From NCBI GenBank assembly GCA_934772445.1, contig CAKVMJ010000006.1, positions 1 through 49,513 of the forward strand: a stretch of 49,513 nucleotides of DNA, given 5' to 3'. The DNA is from an uncultured Clostridia bacterium. GTDB taxonomy: Bacteria > Bacillota > Clostridia > Christensenellales > UBA1242. Made by a program: the position numbers and the translations under genes. The notes beneath the pieces are model-generated. The model had not been told where the DNA came from. It made no database searches and worked only from the letters and a program-made list of their open reading frames with translations. Positions 18,714 through 25,477 of this stretch are shown here, in pieces. How positions within the stretch are numbered: the first letter of the stretch is position 1; each line of letters starts with the position of its first letter.

Positions 18714-19440
18714 CAATAATCACCTTTTTTGTTTTCTTGTCATCTAATTCCTTAGTTTTTTTATTAAATTTTTGAATTTCGGCCAATCTTTTGTTAATCT
18801 CGTTTAAGTCGACATTGTTTGCTTTTGCTGTTATATTTACATTTACTCTTGGTTGTTCTTTCTCCACTATTTGATTTTCTACCTTTAACCTTGACATTGT
18901 TGTTTTTTCGTTTAGTAATTTATTTTGAGCCAATTCAAAATTGCTATTCATTGTTTCATCGCATATTTTATTACATAATGTAAGCATGTCATCATCACCG
19001 TTTGTTTTATAAGAATTAAACGTAGTAAGTGTTATGCCTGCAAATTTACAAAAATGTGATAATGTGGGGTTAAATGGTGCTATCCACATATTAACTTGTT
19101 CTATTAGATACATATATAAATCCCACACTATTGATAATTTTTCTGGTGTATACAATGGAACTTTAGTATGCACAGGATTAACAGTCTTGAAAAAATAAGT
19201 TGAAATTAAATATGGATTAACAACTTTCGTTTTGTTACCACTTCTATCTACTTTATATCTTACATAATTGCGTTGAAAATCGTCCAATTTAAGTACCATT
19301 TCTTCTTTTTTATTTTCTACTAATTCAGGAAGATTATCAAGTGTTGCATCAGCATAAAATTTTTCTAGTGTGCTAATTCTTTCTCTCTCATCCAACACTT
19401 CAAATGCCTCTTCTGCTATTTCTTTTCTTTTTCTGCCCAT
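18700..19440 (-). CDS. terS: Terminase small subunit
   Basis: This 246-aa protein starts at MGRKRKEIAEEAFE (ATG 19440-19438), 6 bases after AGGAGATG; upstream in-frame codons lie within the promoter. It has a helical DNA-binding centre (LSHFCKFAGITLTTFNSYK, an HTH-like segment near 135-155) and a Lys-rich coiled C-terminus that overlaps terL. It heads the late operon and would recognise the packaging site, probably nearby. Confidence 0.82.
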   Translation of the reverse strand: MGRKRKEIAEEAFEVLDERERISTLEKFYADATLDNLPELVENKKEEMVLKLDDFQRNYVRYKVDRSGNKTKVVNPYLISTYFFKTVNPVHTKVPLYTPEKLSIVWDLYMYLIEQVNMWIAPFNPTLSHFCKFAGITLTTFNSYKTNGDDDMLTLCNKICDETMNSNFELAQNKLLNEKTTMSRLKVENQIVEKEQPRVNVNITAKANNVDLNEINKRLAEIQKFNKKTKELDDKKTKKVIIDEKQ

Positions 19441-19462
19441 TTTAACATCTCCTATCGTTGAA

Positions 19463-19505
19463 AATATACCATAATTTTGTCTTTTAGACAATTTCATGGT
19501 ATTAT
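19463..19505. promoter_or_regulatory. Overlapping divergent promoters sharing a palindromic -35 region
   Basis: The palindrome TTGTCTTTTAGACAA (19477-19491) supplies TTGTCT to both strands. On the minus strand it is followed after 17 bases by TATATT (19468-19463), driving the late operon. On the plus strand it is followed after 17 bases by TATTAT (19500-19505), driving the RusA pair. Both polymerases cannot bind together, and a dimeric regulator could sit on the palindrome. Confidence 0.72.
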
Positions 19506-19527
19506 GTAATCATAAGGTAGGTAAAAT

Positions 19528-19743
19528 ATGAACAATAAATTTATGGAAGAATTAAGTAATTTAGAATTTAAAAAAAGATTTTTGTTTCGTATGTTAGATA
19601 TAACTAAAAATAACGATATAAAAGATAAATATTTCAAACAATTAAGCGAAGTAGAAGATAAAATAGTAGAAATCAAAAAGAAAATAAGAGAATATAAGGT
19701 GATGGCTAATGGAAATAATGATACCAATTGCTCCAAGAACTAA
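19528..19743 (+). CDS. Small helical protein upstream of RusA (71 aa)
   Basis: The protein (MNNKFMEELSNLEFKKRFLF...) is helical and charged, with a KQLSEVEDKIVEIKKKIREY coiled-coil segment. It starts 22 bases after the plus-strand -10 box, with an AGGTAGG ribosome site, and overlaps the resolvase gene by 35 bases. No family was recognised. It is one of two plus-strand genes facing away from the late operon. Confidence 0.75.
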   Translation: MNNKFMEELSNLEFKKRFLFRMLDITKNNDIKDKYFKQLSEVEDKIVEIKKKIREYKVMANGNNDTNCSKN

Positions 19744-20077
19744 AAAAAATTCGCAAAGAATAGTAGTAGTTCATGGTAGACCAATGATTATACCTAGCAA
19801 ATTATATAAAGATTATGAAAAAGATTGTGGTAAATATTTGCCTGATGTAGTTGAGCCGATAAATTATCCCATTAATTTAAAATGTGTGTACTATATGCCA
19901 ACAAGAAGAAAATGCGATTTAAATAATTTATTAGAAGCAACTACGGATATGTTAGTTCATTACAAAATATTAAGTGATGACAATTATTCTATAGTAGCAT
20001 CCCATGATGGTTCTAGAGTATATTACGATAAAGAAAATCCACGTTGTGAAATAGAAATTAAAAAACTAGATGATTAA
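19709..20077 (+). CDS. rusA: RusA-like Holliday junction resolvase
   Basis: This 122-aa protein has the RusA pattern: N-terminal IPIAPRTKKNSQR, then the catalytic region RRKCDLNNLLEATTDML with Asp and a second acidic site HYKILSDDNYSIV. It cleaves four-way junctions made during recombination and clears branches before packaging, which fits its place beside terminase. Its stop codon lies in the loop of a bidirectional terminator. Confidence 0.93.
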   Translation: MEIMIPIAPRTKKNSQRIVVVHGRPMIIPSKLYKDYEKDCGKYLPDVVEPINYPINLKCVYYMPTRRKCDLNNLLEATTDMLVHYKILSDDNYSIVASHDGSRVYYDKENPRCEIEIKKLDD

Positions 20078-20093
20078 TCTAGTTATTTTTTTA
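20062..20093. terminator. Bidirectional rho-independent terminator
   Basis: The stem AACTAGAT/ATCTAGTT (20064-20071 with 20077-20084) has a 5-base loop. ATTTTTTT follows on the plus strand and TTTTTT on the minus strand. It ends the RusA transcript and the leftward transcript that finishes with tRNA-Cys, whose encoded CCA abuts it. Confidence 0.85.
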
Positions 20094-20169
20094 TGGAGGT
20101 GCATATCTGTTCCGCCCAGATGTATGTCGCATTTGCAGTGCGATGCGTTATCTACTTCGCCAATGCACC
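20094..20169 (-). tRNA. tRNA-Cys (anticodon GCA) with aberrant T-loop and D-loop
   Basis: The acceptor GGTGCAT/ATGCACC, D-stem GCG/CGC, anticodon stem TCGCA/TGCGA with loop CTGCAAA, T-stem ATCTG/CAGAT, U73 (the Cys identity base) and encoded CCA are all intact. The T-loop, however, is GGCGGAA instead of TTCRANT, and the D-loop AAGTAGATAA has A in place of G18. C56 and G19 remain. It is 5 kb away from the other four tRNAs and is the last unit before a terminator. Confidence 0.85.
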
Positions 20170-20184
20170 ATGTAAAAGAAGAGT

Positions 20185-20631
20185 TTAGTCTTCTTTTGGT
20201 ATATTGCAAAAATATTGATATATCTTGTCTTCAACGCTATCTGCGTCATTCAACCATAATTTCGTCATTTTTGCATACATTTCATCATTATCGTCTAATA
20301 TCTCATGGTAATCATTATATAACGAATTAGCGACTAAATAAATATCACTTACATTATGTCTTATAGAATAATTTTCTTTCATCATCTTTGCTTCGTCCAT
20401 AGAGTAATGTTCTCCATATGGTTTCATATGTTCTACTATTTCTATTGCTTTATCTTCTAATATAACATTGCCATACGCCAATTCATATAGTTCTTTTTTG
20501 TATTCTTTGTATAATTTTGGCTTTTGCTCTTTTAAATCACATATTAATTCATCTAGCATATCATTTAATTTATACATATCTTGAATGTCGCCTCTATCTA
20601 TAATTTTAACTAGCATCTCTTTTACTTTCAT
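20185..20631 (-). CDS. Helical phage protein (148 aa; probably DUF7841-like)
   Basis: This all-helical acidic protein contains KKELYELAYGNVILEDKAIEIVEHMKP followed by EHYSMDEAKMMKENY. That order recalls a widespread phage family of about 140-150 aa encoded near structural genes in gut phages (DUF7841, from memory). It overlaps the upstream gene by 4 bases. The function is unknown, possibly virion-associated. Confidence 0.7.
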   Translation of the reverse strand: MKVKEMLVKIIDRGDIQDMYKLNDMLDELICDLKEQKPKLYKEYKKELYELAYGNVILEDKAIEIVEHMKPYGEHYSMDEAKMMKENYSIRHNVSDIYLVANSLYNDYHEILDDNDEMYAKMTKLWLNDADSVEDKIYQYFCNIPKED

Positions 20632-20876
20632 TCTTTCTCTCCTTTCAACAATTTAATTATTGTTTTATTTTGTTCAATAATGGTTTCTAAATATTTGTCA
20701 TTTTGCTCATCTAATTTGCCACGATTAATTTGTACTTCCCTAGCCACTTCTTCATTTGATAATTGTTGTTCATTTAATATTAAATTATAAATACTAATTG
20801 CAAACCCAATTACAGCCATCATATCTAGAAAACCATCATTAAATAAACCACTTTGTTGATTAAATTGATTATTCAT
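20628..20876 (-). CDS. Small protein with hydrophobic segment (82 aa)
   Basis: Gln/Asn-rich N-terminus, then a hydrophobic stretch (GFLDMMAVIGFAISIYNLIL) and a charged coiled coil with EQNDKYLETIIEQNKTIIK. It is translationally coupled to both neighbours by 1-4 base overlaps. It resembles small membrane or virion proteins in the same position of other Bacillota phages. No function is assigned. Confidence 0.75.
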   Translation of the reverse strand: MNNQFNQQSGLFNDGFLDMMAVIGFAISIYNLILNEQQLSNEEVAREVQINRGKLDEQNDKYLETIIEQNKTIIKLLKGEKE

Positions 20877-21325
20877 TATGCAATCTTAACAACTGTTATT
20901 CTACTAAAAGTGTAGTCTGCTTGTTGTCCTGTGTTAGTTATACTAATAGGAATAAATGGTTTGCCATTCGTACTGTTGGTATTATCTACTTCAACAATAG
21001 TAGTAAAACTCATACTTTCTGCATTGTTTTCAGCAGTTGCTGGTTTAAACGAAGCAAAACCATCAGTAATAGCAATATTGTTTCTATTTAATTGCATTGA
21101 AACAAACTCGTTATCTGCACTACCTGTGGCAGTTGCACTTACACTTATTAAGTAAAGACCTGCTCTTTTTAAATTAATGGTAGTGTTATTTTCTCCCATT
21201 TCAATAGCATTACCAGTAATTTTAGTAGTAGTACCGAAAGTCAATGTTCCATTTGCTGGAATTGTAGCACTAAAACCAGTAGCAGTTAATGTCGATTTTT
21301 TATAACAATTTATACATCCATTCAT
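20876..21325 (-). CDS. Beta jelly-roll (C1q/TNF-like) phage protein
   Basis: This 149-aa beta-strand protein has the spacing of a BclA/C1q-like jelly roll: FSATIPANGTLTFGT, NLKRAGLYLISVSATATGS, VSMQLNRNNIAI, ITNTGQQADYTFSRITVVKIA. Such domains form trimers and often serve as head fibres or exposed virion decorations. A CINC motif is at the N-terminus. It follows a region with two TGCACA palindromes. Confidence 0.7.
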   Translation of the reverse strand: MNGCINCYKKSTLTATGFSATIPANGTLTFGTTTKITGNAIEMGENNTTINLKRAGLYLISVSATATGSADNEFVSMQLNRNNIAITDGFASFKPATAENNAESMSFTTIVEVDNTNSTNGKPFIPISITNTGQQADYTFSRITVVKIA

Positions 21326-21349
21326 TTTATATTCTCCTTTCTATAATTT

Positions 21350-21417
21350 TGCACAATATTTTTAAAATACTGTGCATTTTATTATTTTTATATCCTATTT
21401 TGCACAATCATTGTGCA
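21350..21417. promoter_or_regulatory. Two TGCACA...TGTGCA palindromes upstream of the jelly-roll gene
   Basis: Positions 21401-21417 read TGCACAATCATTGTGCA (perfect). Positions 21350-21376 are a longer inverted repeat with the same outer TGCACA/TGTGCA and an A/T-rich centre. They lie 25-90 bases upstream of the leftward gene start and could be operators or RNA hairpins in its leader. Confidence 0.55.
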
Positions 21418-21469
21418 TTTTTAACCATTTTAAGAGAAAATTTTTCCTAAAATTGCTCATTTTAATTAA

Positions 21470-21516
21470 AAAGATAGGTTTTTAAGCCTATCTTTGCTAA
21501 GGGCATTTATGTCCTT
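21470..21516 (-). terminator. Terminator-like hairpins after the Gly-rich protein gene
   Basis: The stem AAAGATAGG/CCTATCTTT (21470-21478 with 21487-21495) is followed on the minus strand by TTAATT. A second smaller stem at about 21498-21516 (AAGGGCA with TGTCCTT) lies just before it. The U tract is weak, so it may terminate only partly. The rest of 21326-21568 has no ORF. Confidence 0.55.
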
Positions 21517-21568
21517 ATCTTCATCACTTTCCTGATGTCAGAAAAATGGTAATAGGCATTGTCAAATG

Positions 21569-22126
21569 CTAGATTAAATTTTGTGAATAAGTTGTGCAAC
21601 CTATTCCACATCCACAACTTGGATAACCATGCCAACGTCCCATTGTATTTAAAATAGCACTTGTTTGGTCACGATTGCTTATTTCTGCTTTTGCGTCTGA
21701 TAATGCAGTTCTTAATCCCTCAATGTAGTTATTTTGAATTAAATCTCTTGTTTTTTGATTTTCTTGGATTATTAATTCCTTTGTTGCACAGCAACATTCA
21801 TTCATCTGAGCAGATAAAGTTTGAGTTTGAAGTGAATTATCATATCTATTTTGCATTATTTCTTTAGATAGCCCACAATCTCCTAGTTGTGTTTGGTATC
21901 TGTTGTTTAGAATTTCAGTTCCTAAAGCATATTTAGTGTCTAATAAGTTAGTATTTACATTAAATGTATCTCTAGCCATTAGTCTATTATCTAAAAATTC
22001 TTCACTAATTCCAGTAGCATTTCCACCACCAAAACCGAAACCATTACCAAATAGACCAGCAACAATAAGTAACATTATTACTCCCCAAATTCCACCAAAT
22101 CCAAAATCAGTGTTGTTTCCGTTCAT
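21569..22126 (-). CDS. Gly-rich N-terminal-membrane phage protein
   Basis: This 185-aa protein starts at the second ATG of MNMNGNNTDF, 7 bases from GGAG. A hydrophobic Gly-rich segment (GGIWGVIMLLIVAGLFG) precedes a repetitive Asn-rich helical part (LLDTKYALGTEILNNRYQ, EIMQNRYDNS) and a Cys-rich end (MNECCCATKEL, CGCGIGC). Proteins of this kind recur beside capsid genes in gut Bacillota phages. The function is unknown. Confidence 0.75.
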   Translation of the reverse strand: MNGNNTDFGFGGIWGVIMLLIVAGLFGNGFGFGGGNATGISEEFLDNRLMARDTFNVNTNLLDTKYALGTEILNNRYQTQLGDCGLSKEIMQNRYDNSLQTQTLSAQMNECCCATKELIIQENQKTRDLIQNNYIEGLRTALSDAKAEISNRDQTSAILNTMGRWHGYPSCGCGIGCTTYSQNLI

Positions 22127-22159
22127 ATTCATTCTCCTTTCTTATTTTTTATATCAACA

Positions 22160-22390
22160 TTAAATGTTAATACCAATATTTTTTAATTCCTTTTCGACTT
22201 GTTCTTGATTTACTCCCACTTTTTGACAAGCCTTAGCAAGTTGTTCTTTTTTACTTCCACCCTGTTTCATAATCTCTTCAACTACTGGCATAGCCTGTGC
22301 TATTTTAGGGTTAGTCTTTGCTAGATTTTGTATCATAGCATTAGGATTACCACTTGCCATTAATTGTTTTACTAAATTAAGTGCGTTCAT
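22160..22390 (-). CDS. Small helical phage protein (76 aa)
   Basis: The protein (MNALNLVKQLMASGNPNAMIQNLAKTN...) has repeated amphipathic helices ending QVEKELKNIGINI. It abuts its upstream neighbour (1-base overlap) and belongs to the same cassette as the Gly-rich and jelly-roll proteins, so a virion or assembly role is likely but unproven. Confidence 0.75.
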   Translation of the reverse strand: MNALNLVKQLMASGNPNAMIQNLAKTNPKIAQAMPVVEEIMKQGGSKKEQLAKACQKVGVNQEQVEKELKNIGINI

Positions 22391-22782
22391 TATTTACCTT
22401 TCCTTTCTTTTTCTTCCAATTTACTTAGTAATTCTTTATTTTGTTTTTCTAATTCTTCAATTTTTAGTTGTTCAGGCGTCTTTGGTAGTTCTATTTTATA
22501 AGACTTAATTTCCCCATTTAACTCTTTAATTGATAAAACACCATTTTTTAGGTCTATGAAAGCCGTTTTTCTTTGTATTAGTATTTCATCAGGTTTCTCG
22601 TTTTCATTCAAAATTCGTGCCTCAAAATCGACCTGAGAGCCATTTGTGTTTATAATATTCTGTATAGGTTGTGTTTGTGAGTTCTGATAATTCCTTTTTA
22701 AGTTTTCAAGTTCTTTCATTTGATTATCAATTCGGTCAATTGGATTGTTAAAATTATTGTAGTTGTTATAAGGATTAAACAT
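22390..22782 (-). CDS. Asn-rich coiled-coil phage protein (130 aa)
   Basis: The start is MFNPYNNYNN (ATG 22782), 9 bases after AGGAAATG; an ATG three codons earlier overlaps that site. The N-terminus is Asn/Tyr-rich. The middle is beta-rich (DEILIQRKTAFIDLKNGVLSI) and the C-terminus a coiled coil (EQLKIEELEKQNKELLSKLE). It leads the four-gene cassette 22.8-20.9 kb. Confidence 0.75.
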   Translation of the reverse strand: MFNPYNNYNNFNNPIDRIDNQMKELENLKRNYQNSQTQPIQNIINTNGSQVDFEARILNENEKPDEILIQRKTAFIDLKNGVLSIKELNGEIKSYKIELPKTPEQLKIEELEKQNKELLSKLEEKERKGK

Positions 22783-22941
22783 AAATATCATTTCCTTTCA
22801 TAGAAAAAGAAGAAAATTAGCAACCATAATCGTTTTAAGAATTACTTTAAACTATTTTCTCCTTTCTGATATAATCTTATCACTTTTTATATAATTAAAA
22901 TTGTCTAATTATTGTCGAAAAAATATCAAAAAAAAGATAAC

Positions 22942-23142
22942 TTAAATTATCTTCTTTATTTTATTCTTAATCTTTTTAATTTCTCTATTTATGGTGCTTT
23001 CACTACAATTTTCTAAAATACTCATTTTAGTAATACTGTATTCTTTTATTCTATATTCAAGTATCCTTTCTTGAAATTCATTAAGGTATATTTTCGATTT
23101 TATTTGTTCGACTTCTGCTTTTGTAAAATCAAACTTAATCAT
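22942..23142 (-). CDS. Sigma-70 region 4-like HTH protein
   Basis: This 66-aa basic protein starts at MIKFDFTKAEVEQ (the ATG overlaps the TGA of the preceding gene). The sequence NEFQERILEYRIKEYSITKM followed by SILENCSESTINREIKKIK is a helix-turn-helix like the -35-binding region 4 of sigma factors and small phage late regulators. It could switch on the late promoter at 19.47 kb. The regulatory target is inference. Confidence 0.7.
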   Translation of the reverse strand: MIKFDFTKAEVEQIKSKIYLNEFQERILEYRIKEYSITKMSILENCSESTINREIKKIKNKIKKII

Positions 23143-23270
23143 TTTTTCTTTCCTCTGCCAGAAATATAAGCACCACATTCTTTGCAGTGAATTTTACCGT
23201 TGCTATCTTTATATGTCTTTGATTTCCTATATTTTTTTGTTATTTTAGTTGTCTGTTTTATCTTCCCCAT
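23139..23270 (-). CDS. Small basic CxxC protein (43 aa)
   Basis: The protein starts MGKIKQTTKITKKYRKSK and ends HCKECGAYISGRGKKK. The GGTGATATTA ribosome site is inside the end of the upstream gene, which it overlaps by 26 bases, and its TGA overlaps the HTH gene's ATG. One CxxC plus a His suggests a zinc knuckle or dimer site. Confidence 0.7.
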   Translation of the reverse strand: MGKIKQTTKITKKYRKSKTYKDSNGKIHCKECGAYISGRGKKK

Positions 23271-23538
23271 TAATATCACCTCTGTTTACAACATTACCAT
23301 TTATAGTATCAAAATCAGTAATTTCTTGTGTGTTCTCTTCGGTGATAGTTCCAATGTCATTTAGAACGTAGACAAGATAACCAATAGTTATAAACCACAT
23401 TGTTAAAATGACTAATATAATTGTAAACATTCTTTTATTTTGTTTTTTTTGGTCTTTTAAAAGTTCCATAGCGAATGATTGTTCTTGCATTTGCTCCACT
23501 TCTTTCTTTATTTCTATAAAATCATCTTTTATCCCCAT
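23245..23538 (-). CDS. Single-pass membrane protein (97 aa)
   Basis: An N-terminal coiled helix (KKEVEQMQEQSFAMELLKDQ) is followed by a transmembrane segment at about residues 37-60 (MFTIILVILTMWFITIGYLV) and an acidic Asn-rich tail. It is coupled to the next upstream membrane protein gene by a 17-base overlap. Confidence 0.75.
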   Translation of the reverse strand: MGIKDDFIEIKKEVEQMQEQSFAMELLKDQKKQNKRMFTIILVILTMWFITIGYLVYVLNDIGTITEENTQEITDFDTINGNVVNRGDINGEDKTDN

Positions 23539-23806
23539 TTTTATCCACCTGTTGATGATATTCTCGAACGTGATGTTCTAATGCTTCTTGTATCCTTTCA
23601 TCTATTTCTTTATCATATCCATCTAATTTATTGTCTATTTTATCAAGTTTTTTAAGTATTTCTTTAATTTGAGTATCTAAAGCACCCATTTTATAGTTAG
23701 CGTCTCCACTATCTTTACTGCTTTTATCTTTTCTGCCTATTGAAAAGTTTAGTATAACAAATACCATAGATAATATACTTAATACCGTTGCTAAATTAAA
23801 CTCCAT
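23522..23806 (-). CDS. Small membrane-anchored coiled-coil protein (94 aa)
   Basis: It starts at MEFNLATVLSILSMVFVILNF (ATG 23806) after AGGGGTG; upstream in-frame codons lack a ribosome site. An N-terminal transmembrane helix is followed by a coiled coil (LDTQIKEILKKLDKIDNKLD) and a His-rich end (EHHVREYHQQ). The layout resembles small haemolysin XhlA-like or superinfection-type proteins. The function is not assigned. Confidence 0.72.
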   Translation of the reverse strand: MEFNLATVLSILSMVFVILNFSIGRKDKSSKDSGDANYKMGALDTQIKEILKKLDKIDNKLDGYDKEIDERIQEALEHHVREYHQQVDKNGDKR

Positions 23807-23878
23807 ATACCGATGCACCCCTTTTCCTTTTTTCACAATTAGGATACCATATAAAACGGAATAAGTCAAATTTTTTCG

Positions 23879-24196
23879 TTAATTTTTATGCAATGTTTTC
23901 CATCTAGTCCTTTTATCTTCTCTACCCTTTAAATCTTCTCTAAATTCAATTAATTTGCGGTATGACCTGTCTAATTCTTCCCTAGATACTTTGCTAGTAC
24001 ATATATATTCCCATGTATTCGACTTTATAGGATTATCTTTAAAATCTTTCAATATTGATAAATGACTAAAAAAATACCATTTATATATCTCTTGTTGTTC
24101 TCTTTGGAGCCCATTGAATTTGCTTTTTACATAGTCTATTTTTAAATATAGTTCATCATAATTAATAAACATCATATCTTCCATAAAATTTATCAT
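23879..24196 (-). CDS. Hypothetical helical protein (105 aa)
   Basis: The protein (MINFMEDMMFINYDELYLK...) is helical and basic at the end (LKGREDKRTRWKTLHKN). It overlaps the HNH-like gene by 4 bases in the transcript from the 24.72 kb promoter. The family is not recognised. Confidence 0.72.
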   Translation of the reverse strand: MINFMEDMMFINYDELYLKIDYVKSKFNGLQREQQEIYKWYFFSHLSILKDFKDNPIKSNTWEYICTSKVSREELDRSYRKLIEFREDLKGREDKRTRWKTLHKN

Positions 24197-24612
24197 AAAT
24201 CTATTCTCTCCTTTATATATTCTCTTTTTATTAATAATATACCTTTTTTGCTTCTATCGTCCTTATGTTCTTTCTCAAATTTTAGTAGCAGTAGTCTTAT
24301 ATTTTTTAAATTTTCTATATCTAAATGCCCTTTTATATTCATATCTATCATTTCTGACGTTATCATCCTAAACGTATAATCATCTATTCTTTTTATTAAA
24401 TGAAGATAATCATGGCTTGTATTTTGTTTTAATATAGCACCATTCCAATATAAATATCCATCACCTAATCCATTTTTCTTACATTCGCATTTTGGTACTA
24501 TAAGATGATGAAAAGACAAACTTTCTTTCCTACATACTTTGTATGCCATGAAGTCATATCCTAATTTCATTATTTTAAAATTTTTAATCATTTCATTAGT
24601 TATTAGTTTCAT
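24193..24612 (-). CDS. HNH-like protein (139 aa)
   Basis: It starts at MKLITNEMIKNFK (ATG 24612), 5 bases from GGAGAG. SFHHLIVPKCECKKNGLGDGY and then NGAILKQNTSHDYLHLIKR match the spacing of HNH folds in phage proteins (a His pair, Asn, and a final His in the helix). It could be a nuclease or a degenerate zinc-less relative, since only one clear CxC is present. Confidence 0.65.
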   Translation of the reverse strand: MKLITNEMIKNFKIMKLGYDFMAYKVCRKESLSFHHLIVPKCECKKNGLGDGYLYWNGAILKQNTSHDYLHLIKRIDDYTFRMITSEMIDMNIKGHLDIENLKNIRLLLLKFEKEHKDDRSKKGILLIKREYIKERIDL

Positions 24613-24631
24613 ATTCTCTCCATATAAAATA

Positions 24632-24737
24632 AAAATAGGGTGAATATTCCCATCCACTCTATTTTATTACGGTCAATTACGGTCATACATATTCGTTGCT
24701 ACAATTAGATTATAACATATATTATTTTTGTTGTCAA
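24632..24737 (-). promoter_or_regulatory. Promoter with tandem repeat and attenuator-like leader
   Basis: TTGACA (24737-24732), 17 bases, TATAAT (24714-24709) is a perfect consensus. The leader then has a tandem ATTACGGTCA repeat (24666-24685, plus-strand sense) and a hairpin of AAAATAG/GTG arms (24632-24642 with 24655-24665) followed on the minus strand by TATTTTAT, just before the ribosome site. This looks like an operator plus attenuator for the leftward small-gene operon. Confidence 0.75.
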
Positions 24738-24742
24738 GATAT

Positions 24743-24780
24743 AAAAAAAAGAAATACATAAAGAGTGGTTTATGTATTTC
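24743..24780 (-). terminator. Rho-independent terminator
   Basis: A perfect 12-bp stem (GAAATACATAAA with TTTATGTATTTC, 24751-24762 / 24769-24780) and six-base loop is followed on the minus strand by eight U. It ends the ImmA/39-aa transcript directly upstream of the 24.72 kb promoter. Confidence 0.9.
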
Positions 24781-24868
24781 CCATTATAGAAAGGAGGTTT
24801 ATGGACTTTTTGTTCTTTTCCACAACCAACTATATTATATCACAATATATATTATTTGTCAAGTTTTA

Positions 24869-24988
24869 TTATTTTTTCTTTTGATTTGCTTTGATTGCTC
24901 GCATTTGTTTTACTGCATCGGCTCTTTTCCTGTATATTTTTCCTGTTTTTCCGTAGCGATAGCCACCTTTGACTTTATTTATTGGCAT
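24869..24988 (-). CDS. Small basic phage protein (39 aa, GGYRYGKTGK type)
   Basis: The protein MPINKVKGGYRYGKTGKIYR... ends KANQKKK. It belongs by pattern to short Lys-rich phage proteins with a GGYRWG.SGK motif, found in many Bacillota phages. It overlaps the ImmA gene end by 14 bases. Nucleic-acid binding is a guess from charge. Confidence 0.75.
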   Translation of the reverse strand: MPINKVKGGYRYGKTGKIYRKRADAVKQMRAIKANQKKK

Positions 24989-25310
24989 TTTCTTTATCTC
25001 CCTTAAAATAATCTTCTACAATTCTATGTATAATATCATGTGAACAAGCACTTATCTCACAAACGTCTTCGTTGTCAAATGCTTTGCCATGCTGATTATG
25101 ACCGTATTCATGTAGAAAGCAGTGCGTTAACTCGTGATATAGAGTTTTCTTCTTTTGAGGTGTATCTTTATTCAAATATATAATATTTTCCGTATATCTT
25201 GTTATGCCGTGAGTGAAAGTGTCTACTAAATCACTCCCAAACATTATATTCATCTCTGCATTAGATATTTCTAATATTTGCCACAATTCGTTATTCATTT
25301 CAAACGTCAT
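24975..25310 (-). CDS. ImmA/IrrE-like metallopeptidase
   Basis: This 111-aa protein starts at MTFEMNNELWQIL (ATG 25310) after AAGGTAGGTGAT; the earlier in-frame GTG lies at the transcription start. It has the zinc-binding motif HELTHCFLHEYG at about residues 66-77. ImmA-type peptidases cleave phage or ICE repressors to relieve immunity. Here no partner repressor gene is adjacent, so the target is unknown. Confidence 0.78.
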   Translation of the reverse strand: MTFEMNNELWQILEISNAEMNIMFGSDLVDTFTHGITRYTENIIYLNKDTPQKKKTLYHELTHCFLHEYGHNQHGKAFDNEDVCEISACSHDIIHRIVEDYFKGDKENANK

Positions 25311-25331
25311 TATATCACCTACCTTATACAC

Positions 25332-25360
25332 ATTATATCATAAAAAAAAGAAAATAGCAA
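25332..25360 (-). promoter_or_regulatory. Promoter of the ImmA gene, -35 inside the upstream terminator
   Basis: TTGCTA (25360-25355), 17 bases, TATAAT (25337-25332). The -35 hexamer is part of the terminator hairpin arm, and the U tract forms the spacer, so one compact element ends the ncRNA transcript and restarts transcription. Confidence 0.65.
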
Positions 25361-25372
25361 GGTTTTGCTATT
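25341..25372 (-). terminator. Terminator of the ncRNA locus
   Basis: The stem AATAGCAA/TTGCTATT (25372-25365 with 25360-25353, minus strand) has loop AACC and is followed by TTCTTTTTTTT. It lies 15 bases after the second structured RNA. Confidence 0.9.
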
Positions 25373-25386
25373 AACTTTCGTTTTAC

Positions 25387-25477
25387 AAGGGGCTAAAGTA
25401 AATTACAATCTTAATCGCCAAAAAATGTAATAGTAGCATAGTCGAAGACTAAGCCTAAGTTATGCTGAATGCCCCTT
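25387..25477 (-). ncRNA. Structured RNA B (second Y-RNA-like candidate)
   Basis: The ends pair as AAGGGGC/GCCCCUU (25477-25471 with 25393-25387). Directly after the 5' strand comes AUUCAGCA, the motif also found in RNA A. Inside, AGCAU/AUGCU extended by AGUC-UUC-GACU forms one arm and AUUACA/UGUAAU another, giving a three-way junction. It sits between RNA A and the terminator, with no ORF. The function is inferred from context with the Ro60-like gene. Confidence 0.6.
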
